Shown here: positions 1 to 13,600 of the stretch, piece by piece
Layout of the letters: each line of letters begins with the position of its first letter
How positions within the stretch are numbered: the first letter of the stretch is position 1
NCBI GenBank assembly: GCA_964020085.1
Contig: OZ026597.1
Span: 2,098,313-2,162,312, forward strand
Reading direction: 5' to 3'
DNA length: 64,000 bases
Origin: Micromussa lordhowensis
Taxonomy: Eukaryota > Cnidaria > Anthozoa > Scleractinia > Lobophylliidae
Translations under genes and position numbers: made by a program
Notes under the pieces: generated by a model
What the model was told of the DNA's origin: nothing
Database searches by the model: none
Seen by the model: the letters and a program-made list of their open reading frames with translations, nothing else

Positions 1-150
1 ACCTTGATGATACCCACCCTGTGGTTTCTGCGTGGTCAGGGATATTTTCAAAACGATCTGGGATAACCAGTCCCTGGGTAGTGCTCCATCACGCAGAGAT
101 TGCAGGGTTTAATGCTCTCAATAAGAGAGGGGGACTGGGGAAGCCCGACT
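1..150 (+). CDS. Possible 3' end of a coding exon with strong splice donor
   Basis: One frame (codons starting at base 3) is open from the left edge to base 150. It reads like protein, with Trp, Pro and charged residues mixed (for example SAWSGIFSKRSG and VVLHHAEIAGFNALN). At 151 an excellent donor, GTAAGTATT, follows and the frame would then enter a T-rich intron. I do not recognise the family. The last ~25 bases (gggggactgggga) also resemble the start of the tandem repeat that follows, so the exon end may itself be repeat-derived. No acceptor is visible because the left part lies outside the window. The alternative is chance openness over 150 bases. Confidence 0.3.
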
Positions 151-780
151 GTAAGTATTTTTAATTTATGTTGATTTTTTTCCTCTGATTGCATACCGAT
201 GAGGTCATCAGCCCATGATGCGTTGGGACAGCCTCCCTATAGTCAGACTTCGGACCCCACTCACTCACTCAGATGGTGGCAGACCGTGTCGACTATTGTT
301 GTTTAGGGGCAGAACACTGCATGTATCTGTTTATTCATTGATTATCGATGCGCTTTAAAAGAGGGTAGGGCAGGAGCCAGTATTTCTAATTCATTCTGAT
401 TGGATACCGATGAGGTCATCGCCCCATGATGCTCTGGGAAAGTCTCTCTATAGTCAGACATCGGGCCCAACTCACTTAATCTTTAAGATGGCGGCAGAGA
501 GTGTGGACTTGTGTTGTTAAAGGGCAGGACACTGTAGGTATCTGTTTAATGATTGATTATCGATGTGCTTTAAGGAAGGGAGACTGGGGAGAAACCAGTA
601 CTTTAAATTCATTCTGATTGGATACCGATGAGGCCATCGTCCCATGATGCTTTGGAACAGGCTCCATATAGTCAGACCTCGGACACAACTCACTCAGTAG
701 CTAAGATGGTGGCAGACCGTCTGAACTTATGTTGTTTGTGGGTAGGACACCGTAAATATATGTTTATCGATGTTTTGCAC
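128..780. repeat. Tandem repeat, ~215-bp unit, 3 copies
   Basis: The block beginning 'ataccgatgaggtcatc' occurs at 193, 404 and 622, giving spacings of 211 and 218. Each copy continues through a conserved 'catgatgc...tatagtcagac.tcgg' and 'atggtggcagaccgt' stretch to a 'gattatcgatg' segment. Copies differ by scattered substitutions, so the duplication is not very recent. The open frame at 628-885 lies inside the third copy and is not supported as a gene. Confidence 0.85.
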
Positions 781-869
781 TTGAATCAGACCACAACAGC
801 TGGGAAATATGAGAATTTATCTCTACCCTCCTTCTGTCTAGAAATATATAGTCAAACTGGAGGAAACAA

Positions 870-1430
870 ATTACAATTACTTTGAGGCTTTGTTCCGTTC
901 TTGTCGTAATTGACCTTAAACTAATACAAACTGAAAATATGTTATAATTCTACCTACAATTCTTGTAATCTTTTCCCGTTCGCAATCCTTACGTTTAGGT
1001 TATGAGTCCTTCTCTGCACGAACTTAGCGTCTCTTAACGAAATAGCGTTTCCTCTGCGATATTGGAACCGAGTGATTCCTTTTAAAGAGGTATGCCCCTA
1101 GGGACTTAACATATTCACGCAAGGACTTAACAGTCGATTTTTGTATTGATCTTAGTAAAAATGATGGTAGTAGCGCTTTTCGGCCAAACAAAGGTCACGC
1201 CTTGCCTCAGGGGCCTGGTGTGATTCTCCCTCACTGCCATCTCGAATCTTTCACAAGGCTTCTGATTAGCTCTTATACACTTCAAAATGCCTACGTCACA
1301 AATTTAACTACATAAATAAAATCGGGCTCTCTCATTGGTCGAGAGCCATTTTAATGAGATGCAAATGATATGTACTCCGCTCTGATTAGTTAGCGGTCAA
1401 GCGAGATAGGTACAGTACTTAGAAGGTCAT
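870..1430. other. Unassigned AT-rich spacer between two tandem repeats
   Basis: No convincing exon or RNA gene is visible. A short hairpin (gggctctc ... gagagccc-like) sits near 1323-1350, followed by an 'atgcaaat' octamer-type word near 1360. Neither is enough to call a promoter. Confidence 0.4.
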
Positions 1431-4400
1431 TTTCTTTGTACTTGAACAAGGTCTGGCGTTAGGCCCCCAGAGGGAGAACCCGCATTTTTTTGACATATTT
1501 GTGTTGCTTTCAATTTATCTCTCTTCGTATAACCTTTTTTATGGGCAAACCAAGCTACAAGTAAAAAGACCTTATAGAAAAAGGACATCAACCCTGTCTG
1601 ACCGTACAACATCCCCATCTAGCCATGTCGTTTTTCCTTTAATCTGCTCTTTATTAGCTTGCATCCAATTGGCGAAGACTTCCCAAAGTATGGATCTTAA
1701 TTGGAAGGTCATTTTGTTTGCGAAACTTTTAATGGACTTAAGAAAAACGATAAAACTTCACCAAGGGATTTTCTCATAAAACATTTTCCAAAGCAACATT
1801 AGGCTCTCAATAGAAACTACATTTCATGTGCATAAAGGTACTATTAATTTTCCTACCCAAGTCAAGGAGTCCACCTGCAGGCCAGTGGTTACATTTCCAA
1901 ACTTCGGTTCAAAGAAAATGGCGTTCAGCCCTCAAAGGGGGACTCCGCGTATTTTTTGTTCCATCTTTGTGTTCCATTCAGTTTTTCTCTCTTCCTATAA
2001 TCTCTTTTTTTCCCCTTAAACCAAGCAAGGAGTAAAAAAACCTTTCAGAAAAAGGACATCAAACCTAATAAGAGACCTAATAATAGGCTTCTAAAAAACT
2101 ATCTAACTTAGGCAAGGTCTTTCATTTTTCTTATAGAACATTTTCCAAAGCAACATTACGCTCTGAATTAAAACTCCATTTCATGTCCATATAGGTACCG
2201 TTAAATTTGCTCGCAAACTCAAGAAGTCCCCCTGTAGCGCAGTGGCTACATTTCCGAGCTTCGGTTCGGAAAGGCATGGTTATGACCCCATAGGGGGAAC
2301 TCCGAGAATTTTCTTTTTTCATTTTTCTGTGCCATTCAATTTCCCTGTCTTTCTATATTCTGTTTTTTAGTCGAACCAAGCTAGGAGTAAATACACCTTT
2401 TAGAAAGAGGACATAAAACTTGGCTGACCGTAGAATATATGGACCTCTAGCCATGTCATTTTTGCTTTAAGCTGCGCTTTATTAGCTTGCATCCAATAGG
2501 AGAAGACCTGCCAAAGTACGGATCTTGATTCCGAGAAGGTGGTTTTGTTTTGGGAAACATTTAATAATGGACTTCGAGAAAACTATATAACTTAGGCAAG
2601 GTCTTTCATTTTTCTCATAAAACATTTTCCAAAGCAACATTACGCTCTGAATTAAAACTCCATTTCATGTGCATATAGGTACCGTTAAATTTCCTCGCAA
2701 ACTCAAGGAGTCCCCCTGTAACGCAATGGCTACATTTCCGTTCTTCGGTTCGGAAAGGCATGGTTCAGACCCCATAGGGGGAACTCCGAGAATTTTTTTT
2801 CAATTTTTGTGTGGCATTCAATTTCCCTGTCTTCCTATAATCTTTTTTTGTTGGTCAAACCAAGCTCGGAGTAAATACACCTTTACGAAAAAGGACATAA
2901 AACTTGGCTGACCGTAGAATATAGATCTCTAGCCATGTCATTTTTGCTTTAAGCTGCGCTTTATTAGCTTGCATCCAATAGGAGAAGACCTGCCAAAGTA
3001 CGGATCTTGATTCCGGGAGGGTGGTTTTGTTTTGGGAAACATTTAATAATGGACTTCAAAAAAACTATATAACTTAGGCAAGGTCTTTCATTTTTCTCAT
3101 AGAACATTTACAAAGCAACATTACGCTCTGAATTAAAACTCGATTTCATGTGCATATAGGTACCGTTAAATTTGCTCGCAAATTCAAGGAGTCCCCCTGT
3201 AGCGCAGTGGCTACATTTCCGAGCTTCGGTTCGGAAAGGCATGGTTCAGACCCCATAGGGGGAACTCCGAGAATTTTTTTACCATTTTTGTGTGGCATTC
3301 AATTTTCCTGTCTTCTTATAATCTTTTTTTTTTGGTCGAACCAAGCTAGGAGTAAACACACCTTTTAGAAAGGGACCATAAAACTTGGCTGACCTTAGAA
3401 TATAGACCTCTGGCCATGTCATTTTTTGCTTTAAGCTGCGCTTTATTAGCTTGCATCCAATAGGAAAAGACCTGCCAAAGTACGGATCTTGATTCCGGGA
3501 AGGTAGTTTTGTTTTGGGAAACATTTAATAATGGACTTCGAAAAAACTATATAACTTAAGCAATGTCTTTCATTTTTCTCATAGAACATTTACAAAACAA
3601 CATTACGCCCTGCGCTCTGACTTAAAACTCCATTTCATGTGCATATAGGTACCGTTAAATTTGCTCGCAAATTCAAGGAGTCCCCCTGTAGCGCAGTGGC
3701 TACATTTCCGAGCTTCGGTTCGGAAAGGCATGGTTCAGACCCCATAGGGGGAACTCCGAGATTTTTTTTTTCCATTTTTGTGTGGCATTCAATTTCCCTG
3801 TCTTCCTATAATCTTTTTTTTTTCGTCGAACCAAGCCAGGAGTAAATACACCTTTTAGAAAGGGACCATAAAACTTGGCTGACCGTAGAATATAGACCTC
3901 TAGCCATGTCATTTTTGCTTTAAGCTGCGCTTTATTAGCTTGCATCCAATAGGAGAAGACCTGCCAAAGTAAGGATCTTGATTCCGGGAAGGTGGTTTTG
4001 TTTTGGGAAACATTTAATAATGGACTTCGAAAAAACTATATAACTTAGGCAAGGTCTTTCATTTTTCTCATAGAACATTTTCCAAAGCAACATTACGCTC
4101 TGAATTAAAACTCCATTTCATGTGCATATAGGTACCGTTAAATTTGCTTGCAAATTCAAGGAGTCCCCCTGTAGCGCAGTGGCTACATTTCCGAGCTTCG
4201 GTTCGGAAAGGCATGGTTCAGACCCCATAGGGGGAACTCCGAGAATTTTTTTTCCATTTTTGTGTGGCATTCAATTTCCCTGTCTTCCTATAATCTTTTT
4301 TTTTTGGGACAAACCAAGCTAGGAGTAAATACACCTTTTAGAAAGAGGACATAAAACTTGGCTGACCGTAGAATATAGACCTCTAGCCATGTCATTTTTG

Positions 4401-7400
4401 CTTTAAGCTGCGCTTTATTAGCTTGCATCCAATAGGAGAAGACCTGCCAAAGTACGGATCTTGATTCCGGGAAGGTGGTTTTGTTTTGGGAAACATTTAA
4501 TAATGGACTTCGAAAAAACTATATAACTTAGGCAACGTCTTTCATTTTTCTCATAGAACATTTTCCAAAGCAACATTACGCTCTGAATTAAAACTCCATT
4601 TCATGTGCATATAGGTACCGTTAAATTTGCTCGCAAATTCAAGGAGTCCCCCTGTAGCGCAGTGGCTACATTTCCGAGCTTCGGTTTGGAAAGGCATGGT
4701 TCAGACCCCATAGGGGGAACTCCGAGATTTTTATTTCCATTTTTGTGTAGCATTCAATTTCCCTGTCTTCCTATTATCTTTTTTTTTTGGACAAACCAAG
4801 CTAGGAGTAAATACACCTTTTAGAAAGAGGACATAAAACTTGGCTGACCGTAGAATATAGACCTCTAGCCATGTCATTTTTGCTTTAAGCTGCGCTTTAT
4901 TAGCTTGCATCCAATAGGAGAAGACCTGCCAAAGTACGGATCTTGATTCCGGGAAGGTTGTTTTGTTTTGGGAAACATTTAATAATGGACTTCGAAAAAA
5001 CTATATAACTTAGGCAAGGTCTTTCATTTTTCTCATAGAACATTTTCCAAAGCAACATTACGCTCTGAATTAAAACTCCATTTCATGTGCATATAGGTAC
5101 CGTTAACTTTGCTTGCAAATTCAAGGAGTCCCCCTGTAGCGCAGTGGCTACATTTCCGAGCTTCGGTTCGGAAAGGCATGGTTCAGACCCCATTTGGGGA
5201 ACTCCGAGAATTTTTTTTCCATTTTTGTGTGGCATTCAATTTCCCTGTCTTCCTATAATCTTTTTTTTTTTGGTCGAACGAAGCCAGGAGTAAATACACC
5301 TTTTAAAAAGGGACCATAAAACTTGGCTGACCGTAGAATATAGACCTCTAGCCATGTCTTTTTTTGCTTTAAGCTGCGCTTTATTAGCTTGCATCCAATA
5401 GGAAAAGACCATACAAAGTACGGATCTTGATTCCGGGAAGGTAGTTTTGTTTTGGGAAACATTTAATAATGGACTTCGAAAAAACTATATAACTATGGCA
5501 AGGTCTTTCATTTTTCTCATAGAACATTTTCCAAAGCAACATTACGCTCTGAATTAAAACTCCATTTCATGTGCATATAGGTACCGTTAAATTTGCTTGC
5601 AAATGCAAGGAGTCCCCCTGTAGCGCAGTGGCTACATTTCCGAGCTTCGGTTCGGAAAGGCATGGTTCAGACCCCATAGGGGGAACTCCGAGAATTTTTT
5701 TTCCATTTTTGTGTGGCATTCAATTTCCCTGTCTTCCTATAATCTTTTTTTTTTGGTCGAACCAAGCGTAGGAGTAAATACACCTTTTAAAAAGAGGACA
5801 TAAAACTTGGCTGACCGTAGAATATAGACCTCTAGCCATGTCATTTTTGCTTTAAGCTGCGCTTTATTAGCTTGCATCCAATAGGAGAAGACCTGCCAAA
5901 GTACGCATCCTGATTCCGGGAAGGTGGTTTTGTTTTGGGAAACATTTAATAATGGACTTCGAAAAAACTATATAACTTAGGCAAGGTCTTTCATTTTTCT
6001 CATAGAACATTTTCCAAAGCAACATTACGCTCTGAATTAAAACTCCATTTCATGTGCATATAGGTACCGTTAAATTTGCTTGCAAATTCAAGGAGTCCCC
6101 CTGTAGCGTAGTGGCTACATTTCCGAGCTTCCGTTCGGAAAGGCATGGTTCAGACCCCATAGGGGGAACTCCGAGAATTTTTTTTCCATTTTTGTGTGGC
6201 ATTCAATTTCCCTGTCTTCCTATAATCTTTTTTTTTTGGGACAAACAAAGCTAGGAGTAAATACACCTTTTAGAAAGAGGACATAAAACTTGGCTGACCG
6301 TAGAATATAGACCTCTAGCCATGTCAGTTTTTGCTTTAAGCTGCGCTTTATTAGCTTGCATCCAATAGGAGAAGACCTGCCAAAGTACGGATCTTGATTC
6401 CGGGAAGGTTGTTTTGTTTTGGGAAACATTTAATAATGGACTTCGAAAAAACTATATAACTTAGGCAAGGTCTTTCATTTTTCTCATAGAACATTTTCCA
6501 AAGCAACATTACGCTCTGAATTAAAACTCCATTTCATGTGCATATAGGTACCGTTAAATTTGCTCGCAAATTCAAGGAGTCCCCCTGTAGCGCAGTGGCT
6601 ACATTTCCGAGCTTCGGTTTGGAAAGGCATGGTTCAGACCCCATAGGGGGAACTCCGAGATTTTTATTTCCATTTTTGTGTAGCATTCAATTTCCCTGTC
6701 TTCCTATAATCTTTTTTTTTTTTGGACAAACCAAGCTAGGAGTAAATACACCTTTTAGAAAGAGGACATAAAACTTGGCTGACCGTAGAATATAGACCTC
6801 TAGCCATGTCATTTTTTGCCTTAAGCTGCGCTTTATTAGCTTGCATCCAATAGGAAAAGACCATACAAAGTACGGATCTTGATTCCGGGAAGGTAGTTTT
6901 GTTTTGGGAAACATTTAATAATGGACTTCGAAAAAACTATATAACTATGGCAAGGTCTTTCAATTTTCTCATAGAACATTTTCCAAAGCAACATTACGCT
7001 CTGAATTAAAACTCCATTTCATGTGCATATAGGTACCGTTAAATTTGCTTGCAAATGCAAGGAGTCCCCCTGTAGCGCAGTGGCTACATTTCCGAGCTTC
7101 GGTTCGGAAAGGCATGGTTCAGACCCCATAGGGGGAACTCCGAGAATTTTTTTTCCATTTTTGTGTGGCATTCAATTTCCCTGTCTTCCTATAATCTTTT
7201 TTTTTTGGTCGAACCAAGCGTAGGAGTAAATACACCTTTTAAAAAGAGGACATAAAACTTGGCTGACCGTAGAATATAGACCTCTAGCCATGTCATTTTT
7301 GCTTTAAGCTGCGCTTTATTAGCTTGCATCCAATAGGAGAAGACCTGCCAAAGTACGGATCTTGATTCCGGGAAGGTGGTTTTGTTTTGGGAAACATTTA

Positions 7401-7543
7401 ATAATGGACTTCGAAAAAACTATATAACTTAGGCAAGGTCTTTCATTTTTCTCATAGAACATTTTCCAAAGCAACATTACGCTCTGAATTAAAACTCCAT
7501 TTCATGTGCATATAGGTACCGTTAAATTTGCTCGCAAATTCAA

Positions 7544-7637
7544 GGAGTCCCCCTGTAGCGCAGTGGCTACATTTCCGAGCTTCGGTTCGGAAAGGCATGG
7601 TTCAGACCCCATAGGGGGAACTCCGAGAATTTTTTTT
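7544..7637 (+). ncRNA. tRNA-like, pol III-promoter-like module (representative of ~36 copies)
   Basis: This is the copy in one central unit. A box TAGCGCAGTGG (7556-7566) fits the tRNA A-box consensus fully. A B-box-like GGTTCAGACCC starts at 7599, 43 bases after the A box, which is tRNA spacing; only position 58 of the loop departs from consensus. Folding potential: outer stem GGAGTCCCCC (7544-7553) with GGGGGAACTCC, one bulged A; hairpin TGTAGC/GCTACA (7554-7571, 6-nt loop); hairpin TTTCCGA/TCGGAAA (7572-7593, 8-nt loop); hairpin ATGG/CCAT (7597-7612, 8-nt loop). T8 at 7630-7637 could act as a pol III terminator. It is not a canonical tRNA: the D-type hairpin is shifted and the anticodon-type loop has 8 nt. 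It may be a tRNA-derived repeat head rather than a functional RNA gene. Expression is unknown. Confidence 0.45.
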
Positions 7638-10600
7638 CCATTTTTGTGTGGCATTCAATTTCCCTGTCTTCCTATAATCTTTTTTTTTTGGTCGAACCAA
7701 GCTAGGAGTAAATACACCTTTTAGAAAGAGGACATAAAACTTGGCTGACCGTAGAATATGGACCTCTAGCCATGTCATTTTTGCTTTAAGCTGCGCTTTA
7801 TTAGCTTGCATCCAATAGGAGAAGACCTGCCAAGGTACGGATCTTCATTCCGGGAAGGTGGTTTTGTTTTGGGAAACATTTAATAATGGACTTCGAAAAA
7901 ACTATATAACTTAGGCAAGGTCTTTCATTTTTCTCATAGAACATTTTCCAAAGCAACATTACGCTCTGAATTAAAACTCCATTTCATGTGCATATAGGTA
8001 CCGTTAAATTTGCTTGCAAATTCAAGGAGTCCCCCTGTAGCGCAGTGGCTACATTTCCGAGCTTCGGTTCGGAAAGGCATGGTTCAGACCCCATAGGGGG
8101 AACTCCGAGAATTTTTTTTCCATTTTTGTGTGGCATTCAATTTCCCTGTCTTCCTATAATCTTTTTTTTTTGGTCGAACGAAGCCAGGAGTAAATACACC
8201 TTTTAGAAAGGGACCATAAAACTTGGCTGACCGTAGAATATAGACCTCTAGCCATGTCATTTTTTGCTTTAAGCTGCGCTTTATTAGCTTGCATCCAATA
8301 GGAAAAGACCTGCCAAAGTACGGATCTTGATTCCGGGAAGGTGGTTTTGTTTTGGGAAACATTTAATAATGGACTTCGAAAAAACTATATAACTTAGGCA
8401 AGGTCTTTCATTTTTCTCATAGAACATTTACAAAGCAACATTACGCCCTGAATTAAAACTCCATTTCTTGTGCGTATAGGTACCGTTAAATTTGCTCGCA
8501 AATTCAAGGAGTCCCCCTGTAGCACAGTGGCTACATTTCCGAGCTTCGGTTCGGAAAGACATGGTTCAGACCCCATAGGGGGAACTCCGAGAATTTTTTT
8601 TCCATTTTTGTGTGGCATTCAATTTCCCTGTCTTCCTATAATCTTTTTTTTTTTTGGTCGAACCATGCTAGGAGTAAATACACCTTTTAGAAAGAGGACA
8701 TAAAACTTGGCTGACCGTAGAATATAGACCTCTAGCCATGTCATTTTTGCTTTAAGCTGCGCTTTATTAGTTTGCATCCAATAGGAGAAGGCCTGCCAAA
8801 GTACGGATCTTGATTCCGGGAAGGTGGTTTTGTTTTGGGAAACATTTAATAATGGACTTCGAAAAAACTATATAACTTAGGCAACGTCTTTCATTTTTCT
8901 CATAGAACATTTTCAAAAACAACATTACGCTCTGAATTAAAACTCCATTTCATGTGCATATAGGTACCGTTAAATTTGCTTGCAAATTCAAGGAGTCCCC
9001 CTGTAGCGCAGTGGCTACATTTCCGAGCTTCGGTTTGGAAAGGCATGGTTCAGACCCCATAGGGGGAACTCCGAGATTTTTTTTTCCATTTTTGTGTAGC
9101 ATTCAATTTCCCTGTCTTCCTATAATCTTTTTTTTTTTGGACAAACCAAGCTAGGAGTAAATACACCTTTTAGAAAGAGGACATAAAACTTGGCTGACCG
9201 TAGAATATAGACCTCTAGCCATGTCATTTTTGCTTTAAGCTGCGCTTTATTAGCTTGCATCCAATAGGAGAAGACCTGCCAAAGTACGGATCTTGATTCC
9301 GGGAAGGTGGTTTTGTTTTGGGAAACATTTAATAATGGACTTCGAAAAAACTATATAACTTAGGCAAGGTCTTTCATTTTTCTCATAGAACATTTTCCAA
9401 AGCAACATTACGCTCTGAATTAAAACTCCATTTCATGTGCATATAGGTACCGTTAAATTTGCTCGCAAATTCAAGGAGTCCCCCTGTAGCGCAGTGGCTA
9501 CATTTCCGAGCTTCTGTTCGGAAAGGCATGGTTCAGACCCCATAGGGGGAACTCCGAGAATTTTTTTTCCATTGTTGTGTGGCATTCAATTTCCCTGTCT
9601 TCCTATAATCTTTTTTTTTTGGTCGAACCAAGCTAGGAGTAAATACACCTTTTAGAAAGAGGACATAAAACTTGGCTGACCGTAGAATATGGACCTCTAG
9701 CCATGTCATTTTTGCTTTAAGCTGCGCTTTATTAGCTTGCATCCAATAGGAGAAGACCTGCCAAGGTACGGATCTTGATTCCGGGAAGGTGGTTTTGTTT
9801 TGGGAAACATTTAATAATGGACTTCGAAAAAACTATATAACTTAGGCAAGGTCTTTCATTTTTCTCATAGAACATTTTCCAAAGCAACATTACGCTCTGA
9901 ATTAAAACTCCATTTCATGTGCATATAGGTACCGTTAAATTTGCTCGCAAATTCAAGGAGTCCCCCTGTAGCGCAGTGGCTACATTTCGGAGCTTCTGTT
10001 CGGAAAGGCATGGTTCAGACCCCATAGGGGGAACTCCGAGAATTTTTTTTCCATTGTTGTGTGGCATTCAATTTCCCTGTCTTCCTATAATCTTTTTTTT
10101 TTGGTCGAACCAAGCTAGGAGTAAATACACCTTTTAGAAAGAGGACATAAAACTTGGCTGACCGTAGAATATGGACCTCTAGCCATGTCATTTTTGCTTT
10201 AAGCTGCGCTTTATTAGCTTGCATCCAATAGGAGAAGACCTGCCAAGGTACGGATCTTGATTCCGGGAAGGTGGTTTTGTTTTGGGAAACATTTAATAAT
10301 GGACTTCGAAAAAACTATATAACTTAGGCAAGGTCTTTCATTTTTCTCATAGAACATTTTCCAAAGCAACATTACGCTCTGAATTAAAACTCCATTTCAT
10401 GTGCATATAGGTACCGTTAAATTTGCTTGCAAATTCAAGGAGTCCCCCTGTAGCGCAGTGGCTACATTTCCGAGCTTCGGTTCGGAAAGGCATGGTTCAG
10501 ACCCCATAGGGGGAACTCCGAGTACTTTTTTTCCATTTTTGTGTGGCATTCAATTTCCCTGTCTTCCTATAATCTTTTTTTTTTGGTCGAACGAAGCCAG

Positions 10601-13600
10601 GAGTAAATACACCTTTTAGAAAGGGACCATAAAACTTGGCTGACCGTAGAATATAGACCTCTAGCCATGTCATTTTTTGCTTTAAGCTGCGCTTTATTAG
10701 CTTGCATCCAATAGGAGAAGACCTGCCAATGTACGGATCTTGATTCCGGGAAGGTGGTTTTGTTTTGGGAAACATTTAATAATGGACTTCGAAAAAACTA
10801 TATAACTTAGGCAAGGTCTTTCATTTTTCTCATAGAACATTTACAAAGCAACATTACGCTCTGAATTAAAACTCCATTTCTTGTGCGTATAGGTACCGTT
10901 AAATTTGCTCGCAAATTCAAGGAGTCCCCCTGTAGCACAGTGGCTACATTTCCGAGCTTCGGTTCGGAAAGGCATGGTTCAGACCCCATAGGGGGAACTC
11001 CGAGAATTTTTTTTCCATTTTTGTGTGGCATTCAATTTCCCTGTCTTCCTATAATCTTTTTTTTTTTTGGTCGAACCAAGCTATAAGTAAATACACCTTT
11101 TAGAAAGAGGACATAAAACTTGGCTGACCGTAGAATATAGACCTCTAGCCATGTCATTTTTGCTTTAAGCTGCGCTTTATTAGTTTGCATCCAATAGGAG
11201 AAGGCCTGCCAAAGTACGGATCTTGATTCCGGGAAGGTGGTTTTGTTTTGGGAAACATTTAATAATGGACTTCGAAAAAACTATATAACTTAGGCAAGGT
11301 CTTTCATTTTTCTCATAGAACATTTTCCAAAGCAACATTACGCTCTGAATTAAAACTCCATTTCATGTGCATATAGGTACCGTTAAATTTGCTCGCAAAT
11401 TCAAGGAGTCCCCCTGTAGCGCAGTGGCTACATTTCCGAGCTTCTGTTCGGAAAGGCATGGTTCAGACCCCATAGGGGGAACTCCGAGAATTTTTTTTCC
11501 ATTGTTGTGTGGCATTCAATTTCCCTGTCTTCCTATAATCTTTTTTTTTTGGTCGAACCAAGCTAGGAGTAAATACACCTTTTAGAAAGAGGACATAAAA
11601 CTTGGCTGACCGTAGAATATGGACCTCTAGCCATGTCATTTTTGCTTTAAGCTGCGCTTTATTAGCTTGCATCCAATAGGAGAAGACCTGCCAAGGTACG
11701 GATCTTGATTCCGGGAAGGTGGTTTTGTTTTGGGAAACATTTAATAATGGACTTCGAAAAAACTATATAACTTAGGCAAGGTCTTTCATTTTTCTCATAG
11801 AACATTTTCCAAAGCAACATTACGCTCTGAATTAAAACTCCATTTCATGTGCATATAGGTACCGTTAAATTTGCTTGCAAATTCAAGGAGTCCCCCTGTA
11901 GCGCAGTGGCTACATTTCCGAGCTTCGGTTCGGAAAGGCATGGTTCAGACCCCATAGGGGGAACTCCGAGAACTTTTTTTCCATTTTTGTGTGGCATTCA
12001 ATTTCCCTGTCTTCCTATAATCTTTTTCTTTTGGTCGAACGAAGCCAGGAGTAAATACACCTTTTAGAAAGGGACCATAAAACTTGGCTGACCGTAGAAT
12101 ATAGACCTCTAGCCATGTCATTTTTTGCTTTAAGCTGCGCTTTATTAGCTTGCATCCAATAGGAGAAGACCTGCCAAAGTACGGATCTTGATTCCGGGAA
12201 GGTTGTTTTGTTTTGGGAAACATTTAATAATGGACTTCGAAAAAACTATATAACTTAGGCAAGGTCTTTCATTTTTCTCATAGAACATTTTCCAAAGCAA
12301 CATTACGCTCTGAATTAAAACTCCATTTCATGTGCATATAGGTACCGTTAAATTTGCTTGCAAATTCAATGAGTCCCCCTGTAGCGCAGTGGCTACATTT
12401 CCGAGCTTCGGTTTGGAAAGGCATGGTTCAGACCCCATAGGGGGAACTCCGAGATTTTTTTTTCCATTTTTGTGTAGCATTCAATTTCCCTGTCTTCCTA
12501 TAATCTTTTTTTTTTGGACAAACCAAGCTAGGAGTAAATACACCTTTTAGAAAGAGGACATAAAACTTGGCTGACCGTAGAATATAGACCTCTAGCCATG
12601 TCATTTTTGCTTTAAGCTGCGCTTTATTAGCTTGCATCCAATAGGAGAAGACCTGCCAAAGTACGGATCTTGATTCCGGGAAGGTGGTTTTGTTTTGGGA
12701 AACATTTAATAATGGACTTCGAAAAAACTATATAACTTAGGCAAGGTCTTTCATTTTTCTCATAGAACATTTTCCAAAGCAACATTACGCTCTGAATTAA
12801 AACTCCATTTCATGTGCATATAGGTACCGTTAACTTTGCTTGCAAATTCAAGGAGTCCCCCTGTAGCGCAGTGGCTACATTTCCGAGCTTCGGTTCGGAA
12901 AGGCATGGTTCAGACCCCATTTGGGGAACTCCGAGAATTTTTTTTCCATTTTTGTGTGGCATTCAATTTCCCTGTCTTCCTATAATCTTTTTTTTTTTGG
13001 TCGATCGAAGCCAGGAGTAAATACACCTTTTAAAAAGGGACCATAAAACTTGGCTGACCGTAGAATATAGACCTCTAGCCATGTCTTTTTTTGCTTTAAG
13101 CTGCGCTTTATTAGCTTGCATCCAATAGGAAAAGACCATACAAAGTACGGATCTTGATTCCGGGAAGGTAGTTTTGTTTTGGGAAACATTTAATAATGGA
13201 CTTCGAAAAAACTATATAACTATGGCAAGGTCTTTCATTTTTCTCATAGAACATTTTCCAAAGCAACATTACGCTCTGAATTAAAACTCCATTTCATGTG
13301 CATATAGGTACCGTTAAATTTGCTTGCAAATGCAAGGAGTCCCCCTGTAGCGCAGTGGCTACATTTCCGAGCTTCGGTTCGGAAAGGCATGGTTCAGACC
13401 CCATAGGGGGAACTCCGAGAATTTTTTTTCCATTTTTGTGTGGCATTCAATTTCCCTGTCTTCCTATAATCTTTTTTTTTTTGGTCGAACGAAGCCAGGA
13501 GTAAATACACCTTTTAAAAAGGGACCATAAAACTTGGCTGACCGTAGAATATAGACCTCTAGCCATGTCTTTTTTTGCTTTAAGCTGCGCTTTATTAGCT

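Noticed and set aside
7556..7612. Satellite module as a genuine tRNA-Arg (TCG at the anticodon position)
   Set aside because: The anticodon-type loop has 8 nt with a 7-bp stem, the D-type hairpin is shifted and there is no standard 7-bp acceptor ending. It is tRNA-like only.
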